A stretch of DNA of 64,000 bases from Spodoptera frugiperda (GCF_023101765.2 NC_064215.1:11966001-12030000), one strand, 5' to 3'; shown: positions 27,701 to 41,349, counted from the stretch's first letter. Program-made: numbers and translations. Notes: a model not told the origin generated them from the letters alone.

Positions 27701-27720
27701 GCAATTCCTAATAGGGGTGG
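21780..27720. other. Unannotated AT-rich DNA
   Basis: I see no gene, RNA or complete mobile element. Items noted are a CRE octamer TGACGTCA at 22387-22394, and an ATCGAT-rich spot at 22819-22865, including the 10-bp palindrome GAATCGATTC at 22819-22828. Opposed short ORFs at 26079-26755 are unsupported. Confidence 0.45.
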
Positions 27721-27729
27721 GCGGGATTC

Positions 27730-27778
27730 ACTCGGCTATTCTCGGGCCAGCTCGGCTCGGCTCGGGGTCACTCGGGTC
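27730..27778. repeat. Irregular CTCGG/GCTCG-rich simple repeat
   Basis: The pieces ACTCGGCT, TTCTCGGGCC, AGCTCGGCTCGGCTCGGGG and ACTCGGGTCGCC are iterations of a CTCGG unit. They form a GC-rich patch in AT-rich DNA. It may be a decayed minisatellite. Confidence 0.7.
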
Positions 27779-27789
27779 GCCATAGACGC

Positions 27790-30700
27790 CGATAGAATTA
27801 TGCTTCAATTGTTTTACGTTCGCGCCGTGCTCGGCCAGTGTTTTTTTTTTCCAAAATGAAATATCGAACGACGCATCAGGGAATTTGTAGCAAGTTGTTT
27901 TTTATCGATTGTCTGGTGCTTAACGGTCGGAAATCGATATTGTTTTATTGCTGTACAACGAGGTGTGAAGCGATGTCGACACGTTTTCAACATCAATAAT
28001 CGATTCCTGTTACGTCATCAGATTTCTTCGTCAACTATGATTGAATCTGTGCGCCCTCGAGACAATAATTACATAGAAACACATTCGCACGCTTATTAAA
28101 AATAGTTAAAACAAAATCGACCGGTTACACCGCTCCCGTAATTAACAAAAGGTTAAACTGTAATCAAGATGTAATTGTATACAATCACTTTTGACCCGAG
28201 GCTGTTCGTAATTTAATATCTTTGGAACATTATAAACAAACTACATTAGGGTTGTACTATACTTCTGTATTTGTAGGTAGATGTTGGTACTTTGATTTTG
28301 GAAGTGGCATATGTCATGTAAATGTTCGTTAAATAATATTTGTCATTCGGGTCACACTTCAATGTGACAATGAACCGATCATTTGTTCTGTCAAAGTGTA
28401 GACATTAACATTGTTATTTGAGTCGTACTTGTTGTCGTGAAAAAACATAATAATTTAATATTCATCAGTATGTCAACTGTTCCCGCCTTCGTGCGGTACT
28501 AATCTATGTAAATGCAAACTTGATATTAATAAGATAACTGATGGTTCTATTGACACTCTGTTAATAACCGACCATGGTTAATGTTTCCTCGTAAGAAAAT
28601 AGACAATAACAATTATTAAATAAAACTTTGCAAGTATTATGGAAACTAACTACATTTATTGTCCATCTTTATCAATATGATACACGTCTCCCTCTCTTGA
28701 AATATCGTTTATAATAACTAGAGAGTCGTAATCTTCACCAAATCTAATGGCATCAAAATTATCGATATAAAAATCTTGTCTGGCCATCTCGAATCAAATT
28801 GTATGGCTGCCCATCTCTATGAACATTAACGTTAACTGTACCGTCTTAATGTCTCTGTTTGATCCCGATCAACGATCATAACCCGAGTTTTAATTACAGG
28901 TTAACCGCATGATGGCACCGACCACTCTTAATATGTTTTAATATTTGCTTTGCTTTTATCTTAGTTATTAATTTAGATCGATAATAGTTACTTTTCGTTT
29001 TCTAATTATTGTTGTTAGTTTTTTATGTTCTTGTTCATGGGAATCTCTTGGATTTAATTTTTATGGGTCATGTGGTGGTAATTTTTTAATAGGAATTAAT
29101 TTCAAGTCAAAGTAGGTTTAACTTAGCATGTCATGAGGAGAATACACTAGTATTAAAGTGTGATTAGTGTAGTTTTTCTGAAACATGTAATTTTCGACTT
29201 CAGTAAGGCATTCAATTAGTTGCGTCACAGAACTGTAACCTATATTTCCTAGACGTGTAATTTTCAGGTCTGCGACTAGATAGGTGGTAGGTATCTCATG
29301 CAGATTTACCATGAAAATAAAACATCTTTCGAGAATCATTGCCAGTCCGTGGTCCATCGGTCCTCCGCGAGTATAGGCGTAACTTTTATCGTACGTATAA
29401 AAGTAGTATAAGATCTTAGTACATAAGAAAAATATGTCAATTTTGAAGGCTGTTTTGTATGAGACTGATAGTCAAGTTAAATATATAATTAACAAGTTAT
29501 AACATGATATGATTGTTTCAATCCCTTAAAGCCTCAACTTTCAACCCATTACAATGGGCCTTAATAACCTCATTTTGTTCAACACATAATAAAGCCATGC
29601 GTTTGAACACTTCTTGCAATTTCCCAACTTAGTAATACATCTTCAAAAAATTACAAAATCACTGTCAACCTTGTCACTCACAAAATAAAGTTCAATTTGA
29701 CAGGTTGTAAAGTATTCAAGGTAAACACAAGTGCATTTGAACTGTAATATCATCATTGCTGCATAGTGCGGCGCCTGGAGCGTTTGGCACGACTTTGAGG
29801 CTGTCCTTTTCTTACTCATAGTTGTTTGTATCTCTGTCCTTGTCATGCAGGGTTCTCGCATTGTCATTTTTGTAAATTGACCTATGATCCTGAAATATAG
29901 ATATTATTTCACAAATGAATTATAACTAAGTTACGGTTCTTTAATGGGATGGCGAGCGTTTACCAGGCCTTATTTTGGTCCTAATGGCCGTGGTCCCTTT
30001 ATTTTGCATAAATTATGGTCATATTGTTCTTATAAGTTCTGCGGTTTCATTCTATAAATTGAACGAAATTGCAGTGACTTGCATTCCTATTTTTGCTGCA
30101 GTATATTAATGATGTTTACTGTAATACAAAAACAAATTCACGTGTGACTGAGTGACCGTGTTTTGTCCGATGCATAAAAAGTTCAATCAAATCTAAGATT
30201 ACGTTTATCTAAGATTCGTGAATCAAATTAAAACACAATTTCAACTATTTTCCCATAAAACCAAAACAAAATCAATAGTATCATAGAATCACTTGGTCTT
30301 TCTATCCACGTAGCGCCTCAAAGGACCAACTCACACGTCGCCCCCGCTTATACACACACACACACACACACCACGCCATCTATTGTTTACACATGTATCG
30401 ATGACTATCTTCTAAGATAATCTACAAATTGAAAGCCATAAGTCTGCGCCGGCGCAGAGGCGTATGTTTTCATAATCTTTATTAGGTCGAGGTTAGAGTT
30501 TAAGATTTAGGTGATAGTTCATTTTAGATGGTACAGTTTTTTTTTCTTTTTGTTCGGTCGGTGGTGAATGGAAACGCTTTTGTTAATGTTTTGTGTAATA
30601 AACGATTCAAAGATAGTAATAATGTGTAGTGATAGTATTTTATGGGTAAATAATGGTTTAAATACTAGAATTATCGTAGTGATAGATTTGTTAAAAACGT

Positions 30701-31060
30701 ATTCAGATACTTTTCTAACATCAGCAGAATTCAGAAAGTACATGCCTTGTAAGGAGAACCTATGAAACTTGGATAATATGTGTAATGCATAGAAATGCGT
30801 TTAATCCCCATCCCGCATTTAGCAAATGTGGTGATTAATGCTCAAACCTTCTCCGGGCGAGAAGATATTGATGTTGATAGAAATGCACACAGTCTCAAGT
30901 AATATGTCACAAAATACTAATTTCACCAACACCAGTAAAAGCTACATAACATAACTCAAACTATAAAATTTCAAGCACTAATCATAATATCCATATTCAT
31001 ATAAAATCAATCTTGGTTCCATGTAATTTTAATACACATAGCGTAGACAGGGCTGCACAG
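27790..31060. other. Unannotated AT-rich DNA
   Basis: Nothing recognisable apart from the (AC)10 microsatellite at 30352-30371. Small ORFs on both strands (27814-30765) are unsupported. Confidence 0.5.
30352..30371. repeat. (AC)10 microsatellite
   Basis: Ten uninterrupted AC units lie between GCTTAT and CACGCC. Confidence 0.95.
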
Positions 31061-31066
31061 CAAACT

Positions 31067-31152
31067 ACCTATACACAACCAGTTTATCTTGGTCCCGCTT
31101 TCTATAATCTTTTCGCACAGTTAAAGGTCAGTTTATACTGGTTGTGTAGATA
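31067..31152. repeat. Imperfect inverted repeat around ACACAACCAGT
   Basis: CTATACACAACCAGTTTAT (from 31069) is opposed by TTATACTGGTTGTGTAGAT (from 31133). The core arms ACACAACCAGT and ACTGGTTGTGT match exactly over 11 bases, with partial matching outside. It may be the remnant of a small foldback or MITE. No target-site duplication was identified. Confidence 0.5.
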
Positions 31153-31159
31153 GAGCCTT

Positions 31160-34100
31160 AACGAACGGTTTCTCACGGTCCGCCCGCCCACGCCGCCCGC
31201 CCAACATACAGCCTTATTTATAACCTTATAACTTCATACGTACTTTAGTTAACACTCATATTTGATATTTTATTTTATAATGCTACAGAATTTTTATGGT
31301 TTAATTAATTTTTTGTTGGTATGGGAAGTGATAATGAAGTTTCAATTATTATTTTTTATGTTTTTTAATATGTGTAATATGCGTTTTTTTTTAACTAAAT
31401 GCTGTTAATATACTATTGACGTACCGTTCATTTGTAAAACAAACATTTATAAAATAAATAAACACCACATTGTCATTAAATATTTTATGACTTAATTGAA
31501 AACATACATATGTACTTACATAAAACTTTACTAAACATAATTGTAACATACTAAAGTATGTATAACCAACTTGACTAGGAAACTCAAATCATCACATATT
31601 ACATTTGCCATTACAGATCATAGGTCTAATACGCCAAAGTAACTTAACATAACATAACATAAATAACAACCCTACACCCAACCAAACGAATTACGACCCT
31701 CATTATATAAAAATACAACTTAATTTAACAAAACCAATAAACTACAACCTAACACCCACAAGACAAACTCCCGTACACTAAAACATCCCTAAACAGGTAC
31801 ACTATCGATACTCTTTATATCTTTATTATAGGATTTTTATCTTGAAATATCATCTAACGTGAGATAAGGAACCTTCCTTAACAGGCTATATAGAATTAAT
31901 TTCACTTTAGGTACTTGTATACTACCTTTGACATACGAATACTTTAGCTGTAGGTTGAATTGTAAATAAGTCTTTAAAAGAATCCATATTGATATTTATA
32001 TTGAGGTTATTTATTTTAAATGGTTTTTATTCAATACTAACAGATGCCCATAGCTTCGGTTGCGTAGATTACGGACTTTGTGTCTTTATTTCCTAAAATA
32101 AAAGTACTACTACAGCTACCTGTCAATAAAATTCTCGTCAAAATCGGTCCAACCATTTCAGAAATTAGCTGGATAATAAGTATAAGTACAATAGGAATTT
32201 TCTGTGCTTATTTTTCAGCTCTCCATCAGTATTCTACCAAACATATTGTACATACTATACCACCGAGACTAACCACACTAATTACCAAAGTCAAGTACGT
32301 CACACACTAAACTGTTTCCCGTCCTAAACCAGAGCTAAACCTGGGAAATTCCTAGCAGTGCGGTAGCTCGGAGCGGTTCGTGGGTCCCTTTGGTAATAGC
32401 GCACGATTCCCCACACACGACCACTATGGGAAACGGAGGACTATGGGCGAGGGGAGCGGGGGTAGCGGGGAACAGGGGGTAATTGAGACTTCTGGTAGAT
32501 GTTGAGACTATCACTGTTATTGTAAGCCATTTGTGTTTGGTGTTTGTTCGCTGTGATGTATGGTCGGAAGTAACTTGAGTTTTGAGCTGTATGTTGTAAG
32601 AAATTCATATGGAGGTCGAGATAAAGCATTTTGTGTTCGTACTAGTGGTATCGCTTTATGGTATATGGCTTAATGAGCCTGAATTTTGGTATGCGTTTGC
32701 ATAAGCTTATGTTACATTACCTTTGAAATTGATATCTTAGATGAGCTCAATAGAAAGGATATTGAACAGCTTGATTCTTATTAACTACAGTTAAACATCC
32801 CGTAACCTGTAAATACAATAAACTCACAAAATAACGACCTAATTATCTAACCGCAGCTTTAAAAACACGCGTAACATGAAGTCAATTGCATTCGAATCAG
32901 AAAACTAGGGAAGTGAAGAATAAGTAAACAAGAATCTAAACTGCATACAGATTGCAATCTCTATAACGCGATTAGCAAACCATAGGTTAATGTCAGTAAC
33001 GGGAATATGAAGAAAAATATTTGTAGGATATGTTATACAGATCGAATCAAAACATAAACTGTTGATATTATTTGATCGTCGCCCGATCTTATACGAAGAT
33101 TGTCGATGTTTGCCGATGACTATCATGTTTTTAATTTTATTAGTAGGTTGGTGTATGCTGTGGCAGTAATGACGTGGTCTGATTGTATCTAAGAAGAGTA
33201 GGGTTACAGAAGATGAGTTGGTGCGCTGTTGGAAGTTAGGAGTTGCAATATTTGGTAGTTATGAGCTAAGATGTGGTAGATAGCCTTTTGGAGCGTGCGC
33301 GTTAATCATAATAATCTTCCAGTCTAGAATTTTTTATTCAAATTATATAATATCTTTTAACCTCTCCGCCGAAGAAGGTAGAAGTGCACTTATAACTGAC
33401 TAGCTTTCCGCCCACGGCGTTACCTGCTTAGTCTGAGAACAAAAAAGTAGTCTCCTTACTATCTGTAAACGCAAAAATCATAGAAAAAACGTGCGCTTTT
33501 GCGACGTAGAAGACAGTCAAACGTACGCATTTCATAGTATTAGTAAGGATGTATTATATACTATATCTAATACGAATTATAAAGCTAACATCATAGTATA
33601 TCTGCGACCTTTTCAGGGAAATGAAACAAAGATAAACCGGTAGCACAAGCTATGTAGGTACTGCAGGTACTTAGCAATTGCAACAAGACTGGATCAATAC
33701 ATTAGTAATACTAGTTTACATGACATTATGCTTGGGTCGAAGTAATTAACATACGCATTAGGCTTGGCATAAGGCCAATATACTGTCCTACATTCATTGT
33801 TTTTCCGTATAAACTTAGGTACGTATCGATTAATGTAATCGATACGAATTGTTAGGGATCGAGTTGTGGAAATTTTGGTGGAATATAAGTAGGTGCTGTC
33901 ATCATTCCGGCAATCAAGAGATATGGATAATAAATAAGCCTTCCTGTATTTATGTTTGTTATTCAAAATTTATGGTAAGGAGTTTCATAAGACTTCTGTA
34001 TCATATTTATATATCATCTGAAATATACCGACAGCTCTGTTAATACTTTCAGAAAAAAACAGGTGTGATGATATTATATGTACGGTCATTGTTATGTAAA

Positions 34101-36095
34101 ACCAATCACAGAAAGGCTTATGAAGAAAAATCACAATATTATCATTATAAAATATCGGATTTTGAATAAATTATACCTGACAGGCAACACGCCTTAGTAC
34201 TACAGTTACAAAATTAACATAAACTCGAATTATATTCCACACATACTATCATATATAATTATTAACACATCGACAGTATAATATAATATACAAACTATTG
34301 TTTATCACGCGACTTTGTGCGCTGATTAATGTTTTGAAAAAATTGTTTAAAATATATTAAGGAACTCTAGAATATATTATAGCTTTTTGTGTTTACTATT
34401 AAGATCACGTAGTTTTTTTTATTCAATCTCAGACACAATTCCAGATTCAAAATAACAGGATATTTTTTAATATGCCTGGTATACACATGACATACCCACC
34501 GCGTACGTTGTCTACACCTGTGGTTTTCGCAGACATAATATAATATTTTATTTTACAATTAATGAAGATATATTATAATTCCATATAAAGACGACCGCGT
34601 TTCTAGCAATATATAATTGTCAGTTTAGTATATAAAATCCATAGATAATAACTTGGGTATTAATCATGAGATATTTGATCGGATTGAATAGTAATAAGGT
34701 AAGAGGTCAAAGATGTTCTCGCCACTTTATATATATGTATATATAGTATGCTAGCTTTTCTATATATAACGTGTTATTATTCATATAATATCGATAAATC
34801 TATTATAGAAATGGGTGCGAATATTCTGTCTGTTTTCGAATCACGAATTGTGTTGATGTAGAAATAATTAAATAAGCCTGTGCGTAGATAAATTAGCAGC
34901 TTATGGCATTACAGTTATTTTAGATTACAATCTCAATATTATAACGATTTATTAAAAACTGGATCATGTCATAAGCCCCCAATAAAATAGTTTATCACAA
35001 AAAATCTAGACGCTATGCCACGCTGTTACGTAGGTATAACTATTATACAATTCCAAAGATTACATCGAAACATCCAACTGAGCTGGAAATATAAGCGCAG
35101 GCGCAGATCCCAGCCTCGATTCCTTGAAGTCCCTCAAAGGGCAGAATGAACATCAACACAAAACATACTTTAAACCATCTCCATTAAGGTACAAAGTCCT
35201 TCAAGTAATCTCAACCACCCGCTGCGCGCGTTAGCAGTCCAATTCGAAAAATAAAATATCAATTTTTTAAATAATAAAATCTTAGAGCAGTCACACGAAG
35301 TCATAGCGACCAAAATTTATTCATACGTCGGTTTTAACTAAAACATTCTGTTTTGCACCTTATTTCCATGTCGTAAGGTTGTAATAGGCGTTTATAATGT
35401 TGTTAAATAACTTGGTAACACTGTAAGGAATCGCATAAATTCGAATAAAAACGTCAAAAATGAATTCTCAAGATCGTAATCGCAATAAAGTTAATAATAT
35501 CGCGATGAAATTTGAAATAAATAAAAATAAACAATTGATGTGTGGCGTCGTTAAGAATTAGTGTACAATGCGGCTTAGTTTTATTGGGGAGACCGGGGTT
35601 TTGGGGTTGAGAGCTGAGACCGTTTTTATAGAAATGTTTACCGTCTTTTTTTTTTTGAAAAAGTCAACTTTACACACATTTGAATATGTTAATAGATTTG
35701 TTAATTTTGTACTATTACGTAATTTTTGTCTAGACTGCGATAGCAAATATGGTGTTCCGTGTCAAAAATACTTTGAAGAATTCAAACTATTTGCTGTTTC
35801 ATCCACTGAAACATTTAAATTAAATGTGCTCCGTTTTCGTAAAACATGCGCACACGCAGGAGTAGCCGGTGCGCCACCTTGTAGTTCCAATTACACTTAC
35901 AATCTATCGACGGGACGCGATTGGCTGGCGAAATGTTCAATTTGATCACTAGACCGAGCTCTTTATAGTAGGGTCAATTTGACCCTAGGTAGAAGCGAAC
36001 AGCGACACAAGATATTACTTATTCATTATTTAAAAGAATATAATTATGATCTCTGAATAATTACTAACTTTATTTGGTATCAATTTTTAAGGAAT
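31160..36095. other. Unannotated AT-rich DNA
   Basis: No gene recognised. The 125-codon ORF at 35568-35945 runs through homopolymers (T-rich start giving FFFL) and shows no domain, so I treat it as chance. A perfect-arm palindrome with two ATCGAT sites lies at 33822-33846 (separate entry). The stretch at 32340-32480 is G-rich with GGGGAGCGGGGG-type runs. Confidence 0.45.
33822..33846. promoter_or_regulatory. Palindrome with paired ATCGAT sites
   Basis: Arm CGTATCGATTA (33822-33832) is followed by a 3-base centre and then the exact reverse complement TAATCGATACG (33836-33846). Each arm holds ATCGAT, the core of DREF/BEAF-type and Onecut/Cut-type sites. The arrangement would suit a dimeric binder. 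The function is inferred. Confidence 0.4.
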
Positions 36096-36099
36096 AAGC

Positions 36100-36184
36100 T
36101 TGTTAACGAACAGACAAATCACCTGATGGTAAGCAATCGCCGACGCCCATGGACACTTGAAACACAGAGGCGTTACAAGTGCAT
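36100..36184 (+). repeat. Fragment of the interspersed repeat seen at 3493-3725
   Basis: TTAACGAACAGACAAATCACC leads into TGATGGTAAGCAATCGCCGA, CGCCCATGGACACTTGAAAC and GGCGTTACAAGTGC. This is the opposite orientation of the 3' end of the copy at 3493-3725. It is a 5' fragment. Confidence 0.75.
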
Positions 36185-36189
36185 ATTTT

Positions 36190-38100
36190 ATGTAACCTCC
36201 ATTTCTCTATCATTTATGTCCTTAATTTAAACTTAATCTAACAAATATTAGAGTCAACATAGTTCACGTTAGCAAGCATACTGTACTATATTTCATTATC
36301 TTCATTTAATTAAAAAAAATCCAATCACTATTTATTTTTCTCCTATGTTCTATCTCCACAGTCCACAAGATCTATTGTCTTGCATCTTACTCTCCCGCCC
36401 TTTGCTCCTCAATCACACCGAAGCCGAGCCATAAACCGTCGCGTGTCACCGTTGACATCCGCCTTCCATTACATCCCACAAAGCCGCCGACGAACGGTGT
36501 AAGGAAGTCTCGAAAGGCTCACGTTACGCGTAAACAGTTTCAATTTAAATCCAATTGGTTACGTTTAAGTATGGTCGCTAATTTAATTGTTGTGTGAGGG
36601 TTTGGATAGTTCATTTTATGTTTTAGTTTGACATAGTGCCCTGGTGTGATGAGGAGTGATTCATTGTATATCTTACACACTAGATACTTACGCGCGGTTT
36701 CACCTGTTGTGCTTGGCTCCTTTTGATTGTAGCGTGATGTTTTATAGCCTATAACCTTTCAATAGTCCAGTTATCAAAACTGGACTATTGAACACAAGAG
36801 ACATTTTCAAATGGGGCTAATAGTTCTGGAGTAATTCTGAATAAACAAACATATTCTTCAGCTTTTCGTAACATTACTGTAGATGCTCATGAAAACTGAT
36901 CTTCTCCAGTGATTCAGCCAAATATCATACAACTGCATATATTAACTTAGACACAAAATATAACCCACATGACATAGGACATTTGATACCATCCTTTTCA
37001 CTTAAGCAAAAGCCGACGAACAGCAAAGCACACATAGAAACCCTGCTTAGCAACCTAAGCAGCTTCTAATTATACGCTCTTAATATGAAATCGTTAGACC
37101 AAAGGAGGCAGTTTCCATAAACTACGTCACAGATCATACAGCGGATGTCATCCAGGTATGATTATAGTGTGGTCGTGCTGGGTGTATTTTTACGAGCGAC
37201 ACTGGTGCAGGTGCCATACCAGTAACAAATGCTATGCTAATGCCGAGATGCGGCAAATGAGCTGTTATTTACGCGCGTCCGCTAGCTTGGGGTTCGAAGG
37301 GAATTAGGAGACATTGGTTTTGGTTACTGGTTGAGGACTTCTTAGTAGTATATACGTATAGGTATATACATTTACGTCTTAAACATATAGAGCTGTAGTT
37401 TAGAATATCTAAAATAAGTATTATTGACTATAAAAGTGTACCGTAACTAATATAACCAACTATATGAAAAAAAAAACACATATAGAGCTAATTTATTTTT
37501 ATATGACTATTCAATAACAACTATCTTTAGGGAATCATAACATAACTACAGAAAAGTGAATGTTACATTTCTATGCAATGAGTACCAGTACACTTTCAAA
37601 CAATAAAACCTGCGACATGTGAGTGAAAACACAGTACTTATGCAAAATCCCAGCTAACAAACAAACGAACAGACATAACATACAAGCCTAGAGCACAATC
37701 TTCATAAACCACGAGCGTATATGTTGGAGTGCCCAATAAAGTGTGCTTACACTGTAATAAGGGCTAGCGTTATGATACCGAGTGCATCACTATGAGTGCG
37801 AAGTAATTCCATTGGTCTGCAATATACGACACTAAGAATACGATTATTGTAAATCTTTTTGCCAATTACGTATAAAATTATGACTGCACTGATTTATTTT
37901 TAAGTGTATCGTGTACTTTGTTTGAGTGTCTCGTTAGTTGTGAGTGTGACTGTCGAGCTATGGGCTTCGTGTTCGATTGCTAGGATATTTTTGAAATTGG
38001 GCGATTGTAAGATTATAAGTTCTGATATATAGATTAATCAATTTACATACAGCCATAATCTATACCGTGGATGGTATTAAGCTAGCTTTTATCACAACAA
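36190..38100. other. Unannotated DNA
   Basis: No gene seen. A short perfect hairpin lies at 36758-36792. CpGs are somewhat enriched around 36400-36530 and 37255-37275. Confidence 0.45.
36758..36792. other. Perfect 15-bp hairpin with 5-base loop
   Basis: TTCAATAGTCCAGTT (36758-36772), loop ATCAA, then the exact reverse complement AACTGGACTATTGAA (36778-36792). The stem is shorter than a normal miRNA precursor and there is no downstream T-run or flanking pairing, so an RNA role is unsupported. It may instead be a mobile-element end junction or simple cruciform DNA. Confidence 0.7.
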
Positions 38101-38104
38101 GGCT

Positions 38105-38178
38105 TTTTTAAGGGGGAAAGAAAGTTTCAGACTCTTACTGACTAAAAACCACCCCGTTCCTACTCCTGCTTCCGGATC
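38105..38178 (+). repeat. Noctuid-type interspersed repeat, copy 3 (internally deleted)
   Basis: TTTTAAGGGGGAAAG is joined directly to TTTCAGACTCTTACTG, ACTAAAAACCACCCC and GTTCCTACTCCTGCTTCCGG. The GC-rich fold-back part present in copy 2 is missing. Confidence 0.75.
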
Positions 38179-38179
38179 A

Positions 38180-41085
38180 CAACAGGGTTAATAAAAAACC
38201 TGGCTGAAAGAAAATGCGTTTTAAGTTTTACTTTAAAGAAAATGTAAAAGAAAACGTACTAAAAAGACCGTCAAGTACAAAGTCTCATAATTTATGTTTT
38301 TAGAGTTCCGTAGTTAAGGTAAAAATCTCTAAACCACTTATTTAACGCTGTATCTTTTTAAACCATAATAGGTATCCAGTAGAATATGTTATCAAGAGGA
38401 AATGATAAAAATCAATACAGTTCTTTTTGCCTTACCTCACTATATACAACTTAAAGGAGGTATTATGTATTCGACACGCACTTAATTGTATAATTATGCT
38501 TTAGATATTATTAAAAAAGTTACTAGAGTATCTTTATGGTGTTTGTGGGGAAACTAGTCCTTATTTATTTGAAAGTAGTTTTATACTGTACCTGGCATAG
38601 GAGGTAGGATTAATAGAGCTGATAATGGTCATTTTTTATTATTATTCTGCAGCATTTAGACACTGGGGACCTTAACCTTCCTTGGTCATCACTAATCGCA
38701 CATTTATTTTTTGGCAGTAATAGTACTAATCTCATTTTATTTACTAAATTCCATACTATTATGGTGAAAATTTCTAAGGCGTTGAAACTAATATCAATCA
38801 CGGGAGACCACCATAAAGCACCATTACGTCGGTACACACAAAAGACAAACAAACATCTTTATGAAAATTAATGATTTATTTAGCAATCTAATTTATAGTT
38901 CAAACGTAAATCTAACTGTCTCTGCCTACCCCTCTAAATCACGAGGCGTCAGAGCCACCATCACACTTAACCAGCAGAACATAATTCTAATGAATTCCGT
39001 TTAATCCTAAATCAGTTTTACTATTACTTATTCAACTAGACCCAGTCTAGGGTTACCCGAGTCAGACTTTCTAGTGCAACACCATCTCCACTCGACACCC
39101 GACCTTAAAATCTCCATAAATAAGCTTCGATTTCCTTCAACATAATTGCTGTCATCCTCCCCAAGTTACCGTTTAAGATTCAACTGTATGGTATTAAAGA
39201 TATGGTTGGTTTCACGTTGTGAGGGCTAGTTTTTCATGGGCCGAAGGTAGTGGCATGGTAGTTTCCGTGAGGGTCGCGGGATGATACCAACCTTTCACGC
39301 GTGGTTCGTTCGCCAGTGGGCACGTATCGCTCACAGAGAATGTTATTCGTTGATATTTGCAGAAGGGTGGTGTTTCGTGGCTATTGTTGAACGAACTTTC
39401 GAATAGTAGTAAAGGTTATGAAGTATCACGTAATTGACCCGCTGTAGCCTATTATAATATAATAGTAGTTGCTTAGCTAAACAATAGTGACCGGTTAGCG
39501 CCTACTGACTTTCAAATCCAAACAAGTCAGAAGCATCTCTCCCTAATTTCCGCATTCAACGCAATCCTATGAGCAACCTATCTGCAGACTTCAATAACTA
39601 TTTCTGACTAATGCACTAAGCAATCTTATCTTTATTCTATTCAGAAGGAGGGTTATTTTAATATCATAAACCTCTCTTACTCACTCTCTTACTCTTACCA
39701 TAAACATGCCAATGGCATAAATAAAAACAAATCAACAAAAACATATCACACTAAGTTCGTCCACTGTAGAACGCAGAACCGCGCGGCATTCAATACATTT
39801 CACTATTTCACCGGAGTCGGCTGTGTTAGTTATAGTTAGCAACATCTATTGAAACTAGCTCGCTAGATTGTATGCTAATACCTGACCATCTGATGCACAC
39901 CGTGAACTATCTATGAGAACAGGAGACAGTACCGAAACATAAAAAACATGTCATTATTATAAAACACATAAACTTACTACATTACATCACCTACAACTGC
40001 GCTCAGCTGCTTCTAAATAACAACAAACATGACTGTCGAGTAGAAAGTATCAAGTTCGATACCCAGGTTGAACAACGTATTTTGACCTTCTTGAAAACTT
40101 CAACCAATACCATGGACCACAACTGCCGAATCCACAAATGCTCACGTCAATGCTTCAAGCTCATAACCATATTATATCATATTTGTTATCAATAAGGACT
40201 TTTACTCGCCCATTCTTATTATATGCCTTCATTCTCAATGAACTACTTTAGAACCAAACCCCAATAATTGACCAATAGAAATAAGAACTCCTGAGACGGT
40301 GACAGTAGACTGGGTGCACGTGTTATTGGCACAGTTGTACGTCCTCGCGCGACACTTGCCTCACATCCGCGCGCAGCCACCGTGACCGTCCACCGTACAC
40401 TCGCTGCTACGGGATGATGTGATGAAGATTATGTTGTGCTGAAGTAAACTGACTATCAAACAAAGATTTATATTCATCTACCGTTGCTTTAAAGGAGTTC
40501 TTTCTATAATGCTGTTTTATAATTGTCTATGTTCTGAAAAGGGAAGATCTGCTATGTTTAAATCATATTCAATCCTTATCTGACTGACTCATTGAGTTTT
40601 TTCAATCCTATAGTCCATATCATCAGCTCATTTAAACAGACTCAAGCCCTTAAAGTTTTTAGCAAGGGATTCCTTAAGAAAAGTACAGGAGAACTTCAAA
40701 AGTCGCACTTTCTATATCATCATTATCATGCTAATATGACTTCATAAAGAATCCCCCTTGTAACAATAGAACAGCCTGTAGCTAGTGTCTTGACAGTGCA
40801 CCGAGCATTTGCATCATCGTTTCCCGGACGGGTCGCTTCCACCTCGGGCCGACTCGGCTGCCAAACACATAAATCGGAAATAAAGGACGGTTTCTCAATC
40901 TTTGCTGCTAACTACTCACATCCTACGTATGATTTAATAACAGTAGCGGTCGGGTAGAAAATTCATGTTTTTTGTTACTAGGTTATTTTTTGCAAGTAGA
41001 GCATTTATGATGTTTTGTAGGTATTGCAATTAGGTACTATACATTAAAATATACACACACATAGGTACAAAGTCAAGTTCGATGC
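38180..41085. other. Unannotated DNA
   Basis: No gene recognised. CpG-richer patches lie at 40310-40400 (CCTCGCGCGACACTTGCC, CCGCGCGCAGCCACCGTG) and 40830-40855. A box B-like AAGTTCGATACCC at 40050 may be a SINE scrap. Confidence 0.4.
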
Positions 41086-41089
41086 CCTA

Positions 41090-41347
41090 TCTTACTTAAT
41101 AATAAAAACGTATGAAATTCAACGTCCCGGGTCAGGCGATGTATTACTGGGCTTTTTTCGGTATTTCGAAAATTTCTCAGTAGGGTCACTGCCCATTACA
41201 TGGGACTTATAAAACAAATGGTGAAAAGTGGGTGTAATATACACTCAATTTTCACCATTTGTGTGTGCAGTAGCATTACGTGCCATAATGTGCACCTCTG
41301 CCTACCCCTTCGAGGATTAAAGGCGTGACGATATGTTGTTGTTGTTC
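41090..41347 (+). mobile_element. SINE-like retroposon, internally deleted copy
   Basis: Order of parts: a degenerate box B region (ATTCAACGTCCCGGGTC, 41117), GTATTACTGGGCTTTTTTCGG, CGAAAATTTCTCAGTAG, CATTACATGGGACTTATAA, then CATTACGTGCCATAATGTGC and ACCTCTGCCTACCCCTTCG, ending AAAGGCGTGACGATATGTTG. The same order occurs in reverse at 49836-50100. A hairpin-like palindrome (41216-41260) lies in the middle. It is non-autonomous and non-coding. Confidence 0.65.
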
Positions 41348-41349
41348 AA

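Noticed and set aside
30352..30371. Regulatory Z-DNA-forming tract
   Set aside because: An ordinary (AC)10 microsatellite; nothing links it to a function.
35568..35945. 125-codon plus-strand ORF as a gene or exon
   Set aside because: It runs through homopolymer stretches, has no family resemblance, and no convincing splice sites frame it.
36758..36792. microRNA precursor
   Set aside because: The stem is only 15 bp, with a 5-base loop and no extended pairing; no known insect miRNA sequence was recognised.
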